This document shows positions 26,489 through 34,571 of a stretch of 64,000 nt of DNA, piece by piece. A program made the translations under genes and the position numbers. Where the stretch lies: NCBI GenBank assembly GCA_040772685.1, contig JAXGXQ010000001.1, forward strand, positions 676,646 through 740,645, written 5' to 3'. The DNA is from JAXGXQ01 sp040772685. Its GTDB lineage: Bacteria > Bacillota > Clostridia > Saccharofermentanales > UBA5734. Each line of letters starts with the position of its first letter. The stretch's first letter is position 1. The notes under the pieces are model-generated. The model worked only from the letters and a program-made list of their open reading frames with translations. It was not told where the DNA came from and ran no database searches.

Positions 26489-28078
26489 TTATGTCGCCGG
26501 ATCTGTTGCCGGTTTGGCAGCCGGCTTATTTGATGCGTTTGGCTTAGTTGCATCTGTAGGTTCGGTCGGCGCTGTCGGCGTTGTCGGCGCTGTTGTCGGC
26601 AAAGGCGGGCCAACCTCAATTATTCCCTGAATTGCCCGGTAAGTACTAACGGCTACCAGCTCTTTCTCGAAGGTTTTACCGTCTTTCTGCCATAGTTTAT
26701 AAGAAGTCGCCTTCTGGCCTCTGCGCCCTTGACGGATTACTTTTTCCGTTCCCGGTGCCAGTTTATTATTTTTCACATATTTGGTTTCCGGCATTTTAAT
26801 ATAGCCGTTATGTTCCGATTTCAGAACTATGCTTACGCCCTCCGGCAGCTTACGGCCATAAACCGAAACCACAACATTGGGCTTACTGAATGAAGCAACT
26901 ATCGCGATTGGTGTCTCTGTGTTGTTTCTAAATTTAAATTCCGGTGCCCGCCAGCTTACTGTGGCGTCCAATCCGATTTTGGTATAAGCGCTGGGCCAGG
27001 AATGGGGACTGCGCTCAACGATTTCCAGATCCGCCATTAATGCCGCCTGGTACAGCGTTGTATTAGGCTGACAAATGCCGCCGCCAAGTTCCTGCACTGT
27101 TACCCCGTTCAGTATTCCGGGCGCCTCTTTGTAGCCTTTGGCAGCCGTGCGCTGTCCAAAATACTCATTGAAAGACCAGGTTTCACCGGGTTGCAGCACA
27201 AGCCCATTAAGACCCTTAATAATTAACGAAATATTATGGTCGCGATTACGGCTGCTGGAAGAACCAGCCAGAGTTTTGGCTGTAGAAACCAGGCCCAGCG
27301 ACGCTTCCAGTTCAGCCGGTGTAAAAGCGGGCTCAACCACTTTGCCGCTCACTTCGCCGCTGACCTTGAAATTACCGGCTTTCAGCTGATTCATCAGAAC
27401 GCCTATGGCTTCTTCAGCCTCAAGTTCAAAACCTGGCTTACCGGCCACAACTTCAAACTTCTTGGCTTCCAGGTTGAAACCGGTAGCCTTTGCCTCAACC
27501 ACAGCAACTTCCAGGTCCTCAGCCGCTTTTCTAAAGGTGGCGCGGGCTTTAATCGGGTCAATTTCGCCTTTAAGTTTGAGATCCAGCGCCTGCAGCTTCA
27601 GAGCTTCTACAGCGGCATACCGCTCCTGCAGTTGTTCTGCTTCAGTAGCCGCGGTGCTTTGCCGCCCGGTTGCCCAGGCCTGCTCGAGAATTTCTGTTGT
27701 ATTGTATTGCAATCCTGCCTGCTCAGGTGTCAATGAGATAATCAACGGTTTCTCGGCACCATTAACAGTCAGCTCTGCCTTAAAATCAGCAGTTGCCTGT
27801 TCTTCCCAGGCTTCCAGCCGCGCGGCAGCTTCCGCCCTGGTAAGACCTGCTAAAGAAATGCCTTCAATCGAGATGCCTTCATAAAAGGTGTCGATATCAA
27901 GCAAAGCCCGCAGGGCTGTTGTGTCAATCTTCTGCGTCGTACTGCTGTCCGAACTGCTGCTCCCGGGCAAGTCGGTGATTTTTTCCAGATCACAACCGGT
28001 CAAAGCAACCGCAGCAACAATTATAATAACTAAAGCGATCAGCAGTGCCCGCAGTTTATATATATAAGCCTTTTTCAT
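26489..28078 (-). CDS. VanW family lipoprotein with peptidoglycan-binding domains
   Basis: This 529-residue protein begins with a lipoprotein signal (VAAVALTGC lipobox). Residues about 60-290 contain two copies of the PG_binding_4-like module (TRAEAAARLEAWEEQATADF and the EAIGVLMNQLKAGNFKVSG region). The VanW domain follows: SRNRDHNISLIIKGLNGLVLQPGETWSFNEYFGQRTAAKGYKEAP (cut) and GGGICQPNTTLYQAALMADLEIVERSPHSW. The last 40 residues are a Pro/Thr/Ala tail. VanW proteins are cell-envelope proteins of unknown activity first named in vancomycin-resistance clusters; no resistance genes are here. Confidence 0.9.
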   Translation of the reverse strand: MKKAYIYKLRALLIALVIIIVAAVALTGCDLEKITDLPGSSSSDSSTTQKIDTTALRALLDIDTFYEGISIEGISLAGLTRAEAAARLEAWEEQATADFKAELTVNGAEKPLIISLTPEQAGLQYNTTEILEQAWATGRQSTAATEAEQLQERYAAVEALKLQALDLKLKGEIDPIKARATFRKAAEDLEVAVVEAKATGFNLEAKKFEVVAGKPGFELEAEEAIGVLMNQLKAGNFKVSGEVSGKVVEPAFTPAELEASLGLVSTAKTLAGSSSSRNRDHNISLIIKGLNGLVLQPGETWSFNEYFGQRTAAKGYKEAPGILNGVTVQELGGGICQPNTTLYQAALMADLEIVERSPHSWPSAYTKIGLDATVSWRAPEFKFRNNTETPIAIVASFSKPNVVVSVYGRKLPEGVSIVLKSEHNGYIKMPETKYVKNNKLAPGTEKVIRQGRRGQKATSYKLWQKDGKTFEKELVAVSTYRAIQGIIEVGPPLPTTAPTTPTAPTEPTDATKPNASNKPAAKPATDPAT

Positions 28079-28212
28079 TTAAAATCCCTCATTTCTGTCT
28101 ACGCACATAGTGGCATGTATATAGACGTTTGACGACTTGCTTTGTTCCACAATAATCGTCAAAAAGAAGTCAATTAAAGGCTATTATACCGTAAAATTAA
28201 CCTTGTCGCCGT

Positions 28213-28842
28213 TCAACGGATAAAGTTCATCAGAATCTTTTTCTCCGGCTCAGGAGCTTCTATTTTCCCCTTGCCATTTTCAATTAATTTCAGTAGATAA
28301 GCCATATTTCGGCCTAAAACGCGCATTATCTGTTTACCCTCTTCATCCTGGCTGGCCTCACCCGGAGCACGGCCAAAAATAATGTTCCAATAGTTTGAGC
28401 CAGGGATAAACATTTCGCTATACTGCAAATAATGGTTAAGCTGGTCAAAGCCTGGTACACCGCCGGCACGCCTAACCGCCACAATGGCAGCTCCAACTTT
28501 ATGACGGAACAGCCCCTGGTTGGCTCCAACGTAAAAGGCACGATCCAAAAAAGCTTTCATGGTCGCGCTAATTTCGGCGTAGTGGATAGGAGCGCCAAAA
28601 ATAATGCCGTCCGCGTGCTTCATTTTCTGAATCCAACCGTTGACTTCATCATCCGTTATGCAGCGTTCATTCCGGTTTCTGACGCAAGCACCGCAGGCTT
28701 TACAGCCCACTATCGACTTGTCGCCAACCTGTATAGTCTCAACCTCGATACCATGGGCATTGAGTTCAGCGGCTACCAGTTTGATGGCTTCTTCAGTATT
28801 ACTGTTCTTACGGGGACTGCCGTTAAAAGCGACTACTTTCAT
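28213..28842 (-). CDS. flavodoxin-fold NAD(P)H-dependent FMN reductase family
   Basis: This 209-residue protein has the FMN phosphate loop (AFNGSPRKNSNTEEAI) and PIHYAEISATMKAFLDRAFYV of the iron-sulfur flavoprotein/FMN-reductase group. A Cys cluster, GCKACGACVRNRNERC at residues 45-60, matches the compact C-x2-C-x2-C-x(4-7)-C motif that in iron-sulfur flavoproteins holds a [4Fe-4S] centre, so it may transfer electrons rather than only reduce flavin. The ribosome site is AGGAG. An unusual tandem-repeat leader lies upstream. Confidence 0.85.
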   Translation of the reverse strand: MKVVAFNGSPRKNSNTEEAIKLVAAELNAHGIEVETIQVGDKSIVGCKACGACVRNRNERCITDDEVNGWIQKMKHADGIIFGAPIHYAEISATMKAFLDRAFYVGANQGLFRHKVGAAIVAVRRAGGVPGFDQLNHYLQYSEMFIPGSNYWNIIFGRAPGEASQDEEGKQIMRVLGRNMAYLLKLIENGKGKIEAPEPEKKILMNFIR

Positions 28843-28860
28843 TTTCTCTGCTCCTGTTCT

Positions 28861-28935
28861 TCGATTTCACTTGACTCACTTGATTTCTGTTGATTTCACT
28901 TGATTCTCTTGATTTCACTTGATTCTCTTGATTCA
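28861..28935. repeat. 19-bp tandem repeats upstream of the flavodoxin gene
   Basis: Two perfect copies of TTGATTTCACTTGATTCTC stand next to each other (28891-28928), with a third degenerate copy before them and a half copy (TTGATTTCTG) between. The array sits 20-90 bases upstream of the minus-strand flavodoxin start, so it lies in its leader or promoter. Confidence 0.8.
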
Positions 28936-29174
28936 TCGGTAATTGCAGTATTCAACAGCTATTCTACCACGCCGCATCCGGATAATCGCCAGTAACTGAT
29001 CAATCGCAACATTTCGATAATTAATCCAAATTCAGATTGAAAAACAAGCAGGCTTGCGGTAATATTTCTTTGCATGGTCATTGTTATTTTGAGTTAACTG
29101 TTTTCAGCCGTGACTGCGGAGGGGACAATGTATCCACAGCCACGTCTTTTTAATTTAGGGAAGGACTTTTTCAC
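28936..29174 (+). other. intergenic region before mreB with a hairpin and T-run
   Basis: No gene is seen. An imperfect stem (CGTG.CTG.GG pairing with CC.CAG.CACG, 29109-29143) is followed by TCTTTTTAATTT and ends about 24 bases before the mreB start. It could be a terminator for an upstream transcript or an attenuator-like leader; no ligand-sensing fold is recognised. The mreB ribosome site (AGGGAAGGA) follows directly. Confidence 0.45.
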
Positions 29175-30185
29175 ATGGGTATGGGATTAGACATCGGCAT
29201 CGACCTGGGTACCGCCTCGGTGCTGGTTTATCTTAAAGGCAAAGGTGTTGTTTTACGCGAGCCTGCTGTTGTTGCAATCAACACAAAAACAGGTAAAGTA
29301 CTGGCCGTAGGCGAGAGCGCCAGCTTAATGCTCGGACGCACCCCAGGCATCATTGACGCTAACCGGCCGTTGCGCGAAGGTGTTATTTCTGACTTCAGAG
29401 TCACCGAAGCTATGCTCAAAACATTCATCAGCCGGGTGTCCCGCGGGCCGCGCGCCAAGCTGTTCAAGCCGACAATCGTTGTCTGCGTTCCCAGCATTAT
29501 CACCAGTGTAGAACAAAAAGCCGTTGAAGATGCCTGTAAACAGGTCGGCGCCAAGGAAGTTTTCCTGATCCGCGAGCCAGTTGCTGCTGCTATCGGTGCC
29601 GGAATTGATATTTCCAAAGCCTGCGGCAGCATGATCGTTGATATTGGCGGCGGCACTACAGATATTGCTGTTATTTCGCTGATGCAACCGGTTGTCGATG
29701 CTTCACTGCGGGTGGCAGGCGACAAATTCGACGAAGCAATCATAAAGCATGTCCGCCGCAAGCATAATATTCTGATTGGCGAGCGCACAGCAGAAGAATT
29801 GAAAATCAATATTGGCTGTGCCTATCCGCGCGAAGAAGAATTAACCATGGAAGTGCGCGGCCGTAACCTGATCACCGGTATGCCGGCAATTATTCAGGTG
29901 AATTCCACTGAAATGCTGGAAGCATTGGAAGAACCCGTCGCCCAGATTTTTGAAGCAGTTCACTCCGTACTTGAACGCACACCGCCTGAGCTGATGTCCG
30001 ATATCAGCCAGCGCGGCATTGTCATGACCGGCGGCGGTGCCCTGCTATATGGGCTTGACCGTATGCTCTCTGCTCGAGTTGGCATTGACGTGGTTGTAGC
30101 GGATGACGCGATTTCCTGTGTTGCCATCGGCACCGGCAAAGCCCTGAATATGCTCGACAAATTCGCAGCCATGAGCGACAGCTGA
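29175..30185 (+). CDS. rod shape-determining actin-like protein, MreB/Mbl type
   Basis: This 336-residue protein has the actin-fold motifs: GLDIGIDLGTASVLVYLKG (phosphate 1), MIVDIGGGTTDIAVISL (phosphate 2), EELKINIGCAYP, and GIVMTGGGALLYGLD (adenosine). MreB forms membrane-bound filaments that guide lateral cell-wall synthesis in rod-shaped cells. It stands alone, without mreC and mreD, as is common for the Mbl or MreBH paralogues of Gram-positive bacteria; which paralogue it is cannot be decided. A strong terminator follows. Confidence 0.93.
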   Translation: MGMGLDIGIDLGTASVLVYLKGKGVVLREPAVVAINTKTGKVLAVGESASLMLGRTPGIIDANRPLREGVISDFRVTEAMLKTFISRVSRGPRAKLFKPTIVVCVPSIITSVEQKAVEDACKQVGAKEVFLIREPVAAAIGAGIDISKACGSMIVDIGGGTTDIAVISLMQPVVDASLRVAGDKFDEAIIKHVRRKHNILIGERTAEELKINIGCAYPREEELTMEVRGRNLITGMPAIIQVNSTEMLEALEEPVAQIFEAVHSVLERTPPELMSDISQRGIVMTGGGALLYGLDRMLSARVGIDVVVADDAISCVAIGTGKALNMLDKFAAMSDS

Positions 30186-30267
30186 AAATTTTCACAAGAC
30201 AATTTCAGCCATTTTCAATGATAAATCAACTAAACAATTAACCTAAAATGATTTCGGACATAATTTA

Positions 30268-30297
30268 AACAAGCGGCTAAAACCGCTTGTTTTTTAT
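30268..30297 (+). terminator. terminator after mreB
   Basis: AACAAGCGG and CCGCTTGTT form a perfect 9-bp stem with a 6-base loop followed by T6ATTT. It lies 80 bases after the mreB stop and before the convergent YbaN-like gene. Confidence 0.92.
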
Positions 30298-30316
30298 TTC
30301 CCTCAGGTTGTTAAAT

Positions 30317-30745
30317 CTAATCTTCCTGATCATCTATTTCCCGCAGTTCAGTTCCCTTGTCGTCATCAACTGCAACAATAGTTCTTAGAGCGGCTAAGTG
30401 CCAGCTGACCGCAAGTCCAATCAGCAGCAGCATTAACCGGATTTGAAGCTTATCGACCACAACGATTGAAATTAAAAGCGAAGCCCAGAGGATAATCATC
30501 GCCCCGCGCTTTGTGCCTTTGCTTACAGCCCTGTACTTAAGATAATTAGTTACAGTCGGCCCAAACAGGCGGTGGTTCAACAGCCAATTGTAAAGACGCC
30601 GCGAGCTGCGCATATAACAAAAAGCAGCCAGTAGCAAAAATGGCGTAGTGGGCAAAACCGGAATTAGTATCCCGATGAAGCCCAGAACTACGCAAATTGT
30701 ACCGGCCGTGACCAATAATATTCTACTGACTACAGTTTTTGTCAT
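30317..30745 (-). CDS. YbaN/DUF454 family inner membrane protein
   Basis: The product from the ATG at 30745 has 142 residues and the DUF454 pattern: LLVTAGTICVVLGFIGILIPVLPTTPFLLLAAFCYMRSS, then YNWLLNHRLFGPTVTNYLKYRAVS. It has three to four membrane segments. Function unknown; YbaN homologues are widespread. The ATG has no clear ribosome site, and a TATAAT lies only seven bases upstream, so the message may be nearly leaderless or start at the TTG at 30787. It follows the serpin gene's end by about 50 bases but is read in the same direction. Confidence 0.8.
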   Translation of the reverse strand: MTKTVVSRILLVTAGTICVVLGFIGILIPVLPTTPFLLLAAFCYMRSSRRLYNWLLNHRLFGPTVTNYLKYRAVSKGTKRGAMIILWASLLISIVVVDKLQIRLMLLLIGLAVSWHLAALRTIVAVDDDKGTELREIDDQED

Positions 30746-30835
30746 GACTAAATTATACTGTACCGCAACCGGCAAATCCTGTACCAAATAAAACGTTGCA
30801 GATTGTTAACAACCGTTGCGATACCGCAAACACAA

Positions 30836-32263
30836 CTAAGCGACGGGGTTTTCCAGAATGCCGACAAATAAAGGCAACTTCGTGGCAGAATCCATAATCC
30901 CATAAATGAACGGGCGATCAAAAACCAATTCCTTGTCGAACATCGGCAGGCTCTCGTCAACGGCAACTGACGTAGCGGCAGCCGCTTCTGTCCCCTTCTC
31001 ATCCACGCGGATAAAGGTCTTGTGCTTGACTTCGCTGATAAACAAGCCCTTGCTGCCTGAAGCTGGCAAGAGGGAAAAATCAGCCCGGGAACCATCAAAA
31101 ACAATATCCATGCCAAGTTCGCTCAAGTCATCAACCAGGCTGTCGTCAAACTCGGCTTCGTATTTAGGCAAAGTCAGCGCCACACTAAAATTGCTCTTCT
31201 GCGCCATTAAACCTGCCAGCTCGCTAAAGAGCTTCGTTTGTTCCCGTGCCTGCAGCCACGTCCGCGGTGCCACAGCCGGATCAGTCAGAAACGCGAAATA
31301 AGTGAATTGGCCGTCAACATAGGGTAAAGCAATACCAACGATTTCATCAAAATTACCGTTAATGTTGCCCTTTTCGCTCGGGTTTGCCGTGTTGTCGCCG
31401 CTGGCGCTGATGCTGCCGCTGAAATAGCGCAACTTGCCAGTCTGATGCATAAACTTTGCTTCTACCGGTCCTGCTGGTGTCTCAAAACTGCCGGGTCTCG
31501 TATCCTGGTGCAGGAAAGGCAATTGCCAGTCAGACTTAAAGTACAGAGTGTTAATCAACAGCATTACCGTAGTCGGGTTGATTTTTTCTATTATTTTCTT
31601 GATTAAACCATGGGTATTAGCATCTACCCAATTGTTAATCAGCTCGGTTGCTGCCGGGTCGGCAAAATCGAGGCTCGTGGCGCCTGCTCGGAAATAATCA
31701 GCATTTGCCTGCAGAAAATCAGAATTTGCCTGAAAACCCTCGCGCAGCCAAATTGAGTTGGCAATTTCTACAGCTTTGCGGTTGTTCGTTTCGGCCAGAC
31801 TGACAATAAGGAAGCGGCTCAGTTCGTTAAGCATTTCAACAGTTATGCCTTGATCCGCTAAAGTTGCCAGCATTGCGGTCCTGGTTTCGTTATCAGCGCC
31901 ATTCAGAGTCATTGCCAAAGCTAAAAATACCGAAACAGGTGAAACTAAAACATTACCTTTGTTTTTGGCTGATTCGGCAAACAAAGCCGCGGAAAATCGC
32001 CGCATGCCGTTTATGGCTGCGCTGTCCGGCTCACCAATTTCAGCCGTCCCCCAGCCTTTACCCTGATAATCAGCCATCAGATCAACAGCTCCGGCAAGTG
32101 AGTTGCCGCTTGGAGCAGACGTAGAGTTGCCTGTTGGCGCGCTTGTTGGCAAAGAGCCTGAAGTTGCCGCAGGTGTATTTGTGCTGCCGCTAAATGAACA
32201 GCCGGACAAAACCAGAGCAATAATTAAACCAACCGCAAGCAATTGAAGTTTCAATTTATTCAT
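30836..32263 (-). CDS. serpin-family protease inhibitor, lipoprotein
   Basis: This 475-residue protein has a lipoprotein signal (ALVLSGC lipobox), a Ser/Thr/Pro/Gly linker to about residue 60, then a complete serpin fold: GNVLVSPVSVFLALAMTLNGAD, NSIWLREGF, LINTLYFKSDW, SKGLFISEVKHKTFIRVDEKGTEAAAATS and the C-terminal FDRPFIYGI. The hinge GTEAAAAT is the pattern of inhibitory serpins. Counting from it by the usual rule, P1-P1' falls at Ser-Leu (within VDESLPMF), which would suit a chymotrypsin- or subtilisin-like target rather than a trypsin-like one. The anchored form would act at the cell surface. It shares the strand with the UroD-type gene upstream (65-base gap). Confidence 0.93.
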   Translation of the reverse strand: MNKLKLQLLAVGLIIALVLSGCSFSGSTNTPAATSGSLPTSAPTGNSTSAPSGNSLAGAVDLMADYQGKGWGTAEIGEPDSAAINGMRRFSAALFAESAKNKGNVLVSPVSVFLALAMTLNGADNETRTAMLATLADQGITVEMLNELSRFLIVSLAETNNRKAVEIANSIWLREGFQANSDFLQANADYFRAGATSLDFADPAATELINNWVDANTHGLIKKIIEKINPTTVMLLINTLYFKSDWQLPFLHQDTRPGSFETPAGPVEAKFMHQTGKLRYFSGSISASGDNTANPSEKGNINGNFDEIVGIALPYVDGQFTYFAFLTDPAVAPRTWLQAREQTKLFSELAGLMAQKSNFSVALTLPKYEAEFDDSLVDDLSELGMDIVFDGSRADFSLLPASGSKGLFISEVKHKTFIRVDEKGTEAAAATSVAVDESLPMFDKELVFDRPFIYGIMDSATKLPLFVGILENPVA

Positions 32264-32328
32264 AATGGCACCTCCCCTGACAATCTGTTTGACGCTAAAG
32301 GGAAGTTTTTTGTTCTACCGATTCAAGA

Positions 32329-33384
32329 TCAATATCGATTCTTTCTGGCGGTTGCCACCATGGCCTTCATGTTTGCCTGAGGAGTATAGTAAGCCACTTC
32401 GCAGCCTGAGCCGAGAATAAAACCACCGCCTGCACCGGCATCATCAATACACTTCTGGGATGCCGCTGCCACGTCAGCCGCGCTGCCGTAAAGCAACACG
32501 GACGAGGGATCCAGGTTGCCGATTAAGCAAACCTTGCTGCCGATCAGTTGCTTGGCAACTCGCAAATCAACCTTATAGTCAATTTCCACCAGATCAGGGC
32601 CTGAAGACGCCATCTCTTCCAGGACCGGGGTCATGTTGCCGCAAATATGCAACAAGGTAGCGATTTCGTGCCCGGCGTCAAATTCACGCAAAGCCTTGAA
32701 GACTTTCTGCTCGTAAGGCCAGGCCCATTCGCGGTACATTTGCGGCGAAATCATGTCCAGCGATGCCAATGAATCACCCATCGTCAGGATGTCGGCGCCT
32801 TCCAGGCTGCAAGCCTTCAGAAACGCGATCAGAGCATCGCTGCTGAGCTCCAGCAAATGGCGCATGGCTTTGTATTCTTCGCCATCCGGGTCACTGCTGG
32901 CAACAGCCAGGTTCATCAGGAATTCTTCAGTGCCGATCAGATGAGCTGCCAGAGAAAAAGATCCGGTGCCGGGGCTGCGGATAGCTGCCTCATTGCCAAT
33001 TTTCTCCTTAATCAGCCGGATCGCTTCCAGATAAACGTGCATGCGGCCGTCAGTATAGGGATCCGGCACTTTAAGTTTGTAAATATCAGCAAGTTCTTTA
33101 ACAACGAGATCAGTCACAACAGGTGTGCTGTCTTCCGGGTATCTGGTCTTCAAACCAAACCCTTCGGCAATATAATAATTGTCCGATTGCGGCACCAGAA
33201 CATCCTGTCCGTAGATTTCCCAGGCTTTAAGCTGGGCTTCAGCCATCACTTTTCCATTGGTGCCGTAATCGGAAATCGTCGTCCCGGTTACCCTCGCACC
33301 GTGATTGCCCATATAAGGGGCTACCGGAACACAATCCGGCATCCTGCCCTTAGCTGCTGCCATTACCCGCTCATAAGATGTCAT
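32329..33384 (-). CDS. UroD-family (MtaA/CmuA-type) methyltransferase
   Basis: This 351-residue protein is of the uroporphyrinogen decarboxylase fold but with the zinc motif of cobalamin-dependent methyltransferases: LHICGNMTPVLEEM (His and Cys) and LGSGCEVAYYTP (third Cys). MAxAKG(R)xPDxVPVAP at the start and DLVEIDYKVDL are also typical. Such proteins move methyl groups between a methyl-corrinoid protein and a thiol or other acceptor; true heme-pathway UroD lacks the Cys motif. It may connect to the methyl-THF pathway coded at 6-13 kb. It lacks an adjacent corrinoid protein, so the methyl donor is unknown. Confidence 0.82.
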   Translation of the reverse strand: MTSYERVMAAAKGRMPDCVPVAPYMGNHGARVTGTTISDYGTNGKVMAEAQLKAWEIYGQDVLVPQSDNYYIAEGFGLKTRYPEDSTPVVTDLVVKELADIYKLKVPDPYTDGRMHVYLEAIRLIKEKIGNEAAIRSPGTGSFSLAAHLIGTEEFLMNLAVASSDPDGEEYKAMRHLLELSSDALIAFLKACSLEGADILTMGDSLASLDMISPQMYREWAWPYEQKVFKALREFDAGHEIATLLHICGNMTPVLEEMASSGPDLVEIDYKVDLRVAKQLIGSKVCLIGNLDPSSVLLYGSAADVAAASQKCIDDAGAGGGFILGSGCEVAYYTPQANMKAMVATARKNRY

Positions 33385-33564
33385 AACTGTACCTTCCTTT
33401 GCTGTTGCTGAAGTCGGCTTTTTTCTGCAACTATCATAATATCACTTTATTCAGAATTTGCGGCGCAAATCCAGGCTGATTGAAAATGCCGTGCCTTGAT
33501 CGAGCATTTATTAGGTTATAATGAATCTGATCAAAAAGAAAAAATTTGGAAAGCGAGTAAATAG

Positions 33565-34365
33565 ATGCGACCGTTAACAATCCAGCTGAATGAATTCGCT
33601 GCTTTTGATTTTTTCCCTTTCCAGCCGTTGAACGCCGAACAACGCATTCCGCTGGTGCTGGTACTGCCGGGCGGCGGCTATCTTTATCTGAGCACCAGAG
33701 AAGCGAAGCCTGTCGCTTTGCGTCTGAACACCAATGCCTTGCATGCCGTAGTTCTGCGCTACACCACTGCCAGCCAACGCGACCTGAAACGTGATGATCT
33801 GCTGGCCGAGGTTCGGGCTGCCCTGGCCTGGCTCGAAACTCAGGCAGAGACTTATCAAATAGATACCACAAAAATCAGTGTGATGGGTTTTTCAGCCGGC
33901 GGCAACCTGGCAGCTCATTGTGCCAACGTAATGGCAGATAAGTTTAATAAAGCGATACTGGTCTACCCTGCCACCAGCTTTGCTGCCGTTCCGGCAGACA
34001 TGCTCGAAGCTGGTTTCCAGCGCCTTTTCGCCCGCGTGGCCAATCCTGAGCTTGATGAAGACCGCATCCGGCAGACAATGTTCCGCTTGTTTGCAGATGA
34101 TCCCACACTGGGGATTACGAGCAAAACATGCCCGGTCTTCGTCTTTCAAACCGGCGAAGACACTACAGTTGATCCGCTCGCTACTCTGCAATATTGCCTG
34201 ACGCTGCGAAAAAATTATGTGCCTTTCGAGCTTTTCTTTTGCCAAAAAGGACCGCACGGGCTTTCGCTGGCAGATGAAACTTGCAATTCACAAACGTTCC
34301 CGCACCAGGCAGCCTGGTTCGAGCTAGCCGTTGAATGGCTAAAAGATCGCGATGCAGTGCTGTAA
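33565..34365 (+). CDS. alpha/beta-hydrolase, acetyl esterase/BD-FAE-like
   Basis: This 266-residue protein has the oxyanion loop LVLPGGGYLYLS, the nucleophile elbow VMGFSAGGNLA (Ser), a likely acid in FQTGEDTTVDPLA and a His in KGPHGLSLAD, together a full catalytic triad. It has no signal peptide, so it should be cytoplasmic. The family includes acetyl-xylan esterases and bifunctional feruloyl/acetyl esterases acting on plant cell-wall sugars. The LacI-type regulator directly downstream on the same strand, with an operator-like site between them, hints at sugar-linked control. The ribosome site (GGAAAGCGAGTAAATAG) is weak and far. Confidence 0.83.
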   Translation: MRPLTIQLNEFAAFDFFPFQPLNAEQRIPLVLVLPGGGYLYLSTREAKPVALRLNTNALHAVVLRYTTASQRDLKRDDLLAEVRAALAWLETQAETYQIDTTKISVMGFSAGGNLAAHCANVMADKFNKAILVYPATSFAAVPADMLEAGFQRLFARVANPELDEDRIRQTMFRLFADDPTLGITSKTCPVFVFQTGEDTTVDPLATLQYCLTLRKNYVPFELFFCQKGPHGLSLADETCNSQTFPHQAAWFELAVEWLKDRDAVL

Positions 34366-34461
34366 AAATCGGGTTAAACACTAAACAGCTGTCAAGGACA
34401 GGAAAAATATTTATTCAGTAATTTAAAGTAAATTTACTGTTCTTTTCAGCTGTTTTACTGT

Positions 34462-34559
34462 TGAAAACGTTTCCATTTTAGGGTAAATTTATGCTATCGC
34501 TTAGCAGATTAATGCCCCTCAAAGCCAAAAAACACAAATATTTTGATGTACAAACGTTT
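34462..34559. promoter_or_regulatory. two LacI/CcpA-type operator-like sites
   Basis: TTGAAAACGTTTCCA at 34462 fits the catabolite-responsive consensus WTGNAARCGNWWWCA at 14 of 15 positions. A second core, AAACGTTT, occurs at 34552, just upstream of the LacI-family start at 34572. The 86-base distance between the AAACGTTT cores is about eight helical turns, which would suit looping by a tetramer. Control by the neighbouring regulator itself or by CcpA are both possible. Confidence 0.65.
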
Positions 34560-34571
34560 CCGGAGAATGCT

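Noticed and set aside
26489..28078. Vancomycin-resistance locus
   Set aside because: VanW-family genes occur widely without vanA/vanH/vanX, and none of these is present.
29228..29809. Minus-strand frame opposite mreB
   Set aside because: Antisense to a well-supported MreB; Ser/Ile-rich without domain marks.
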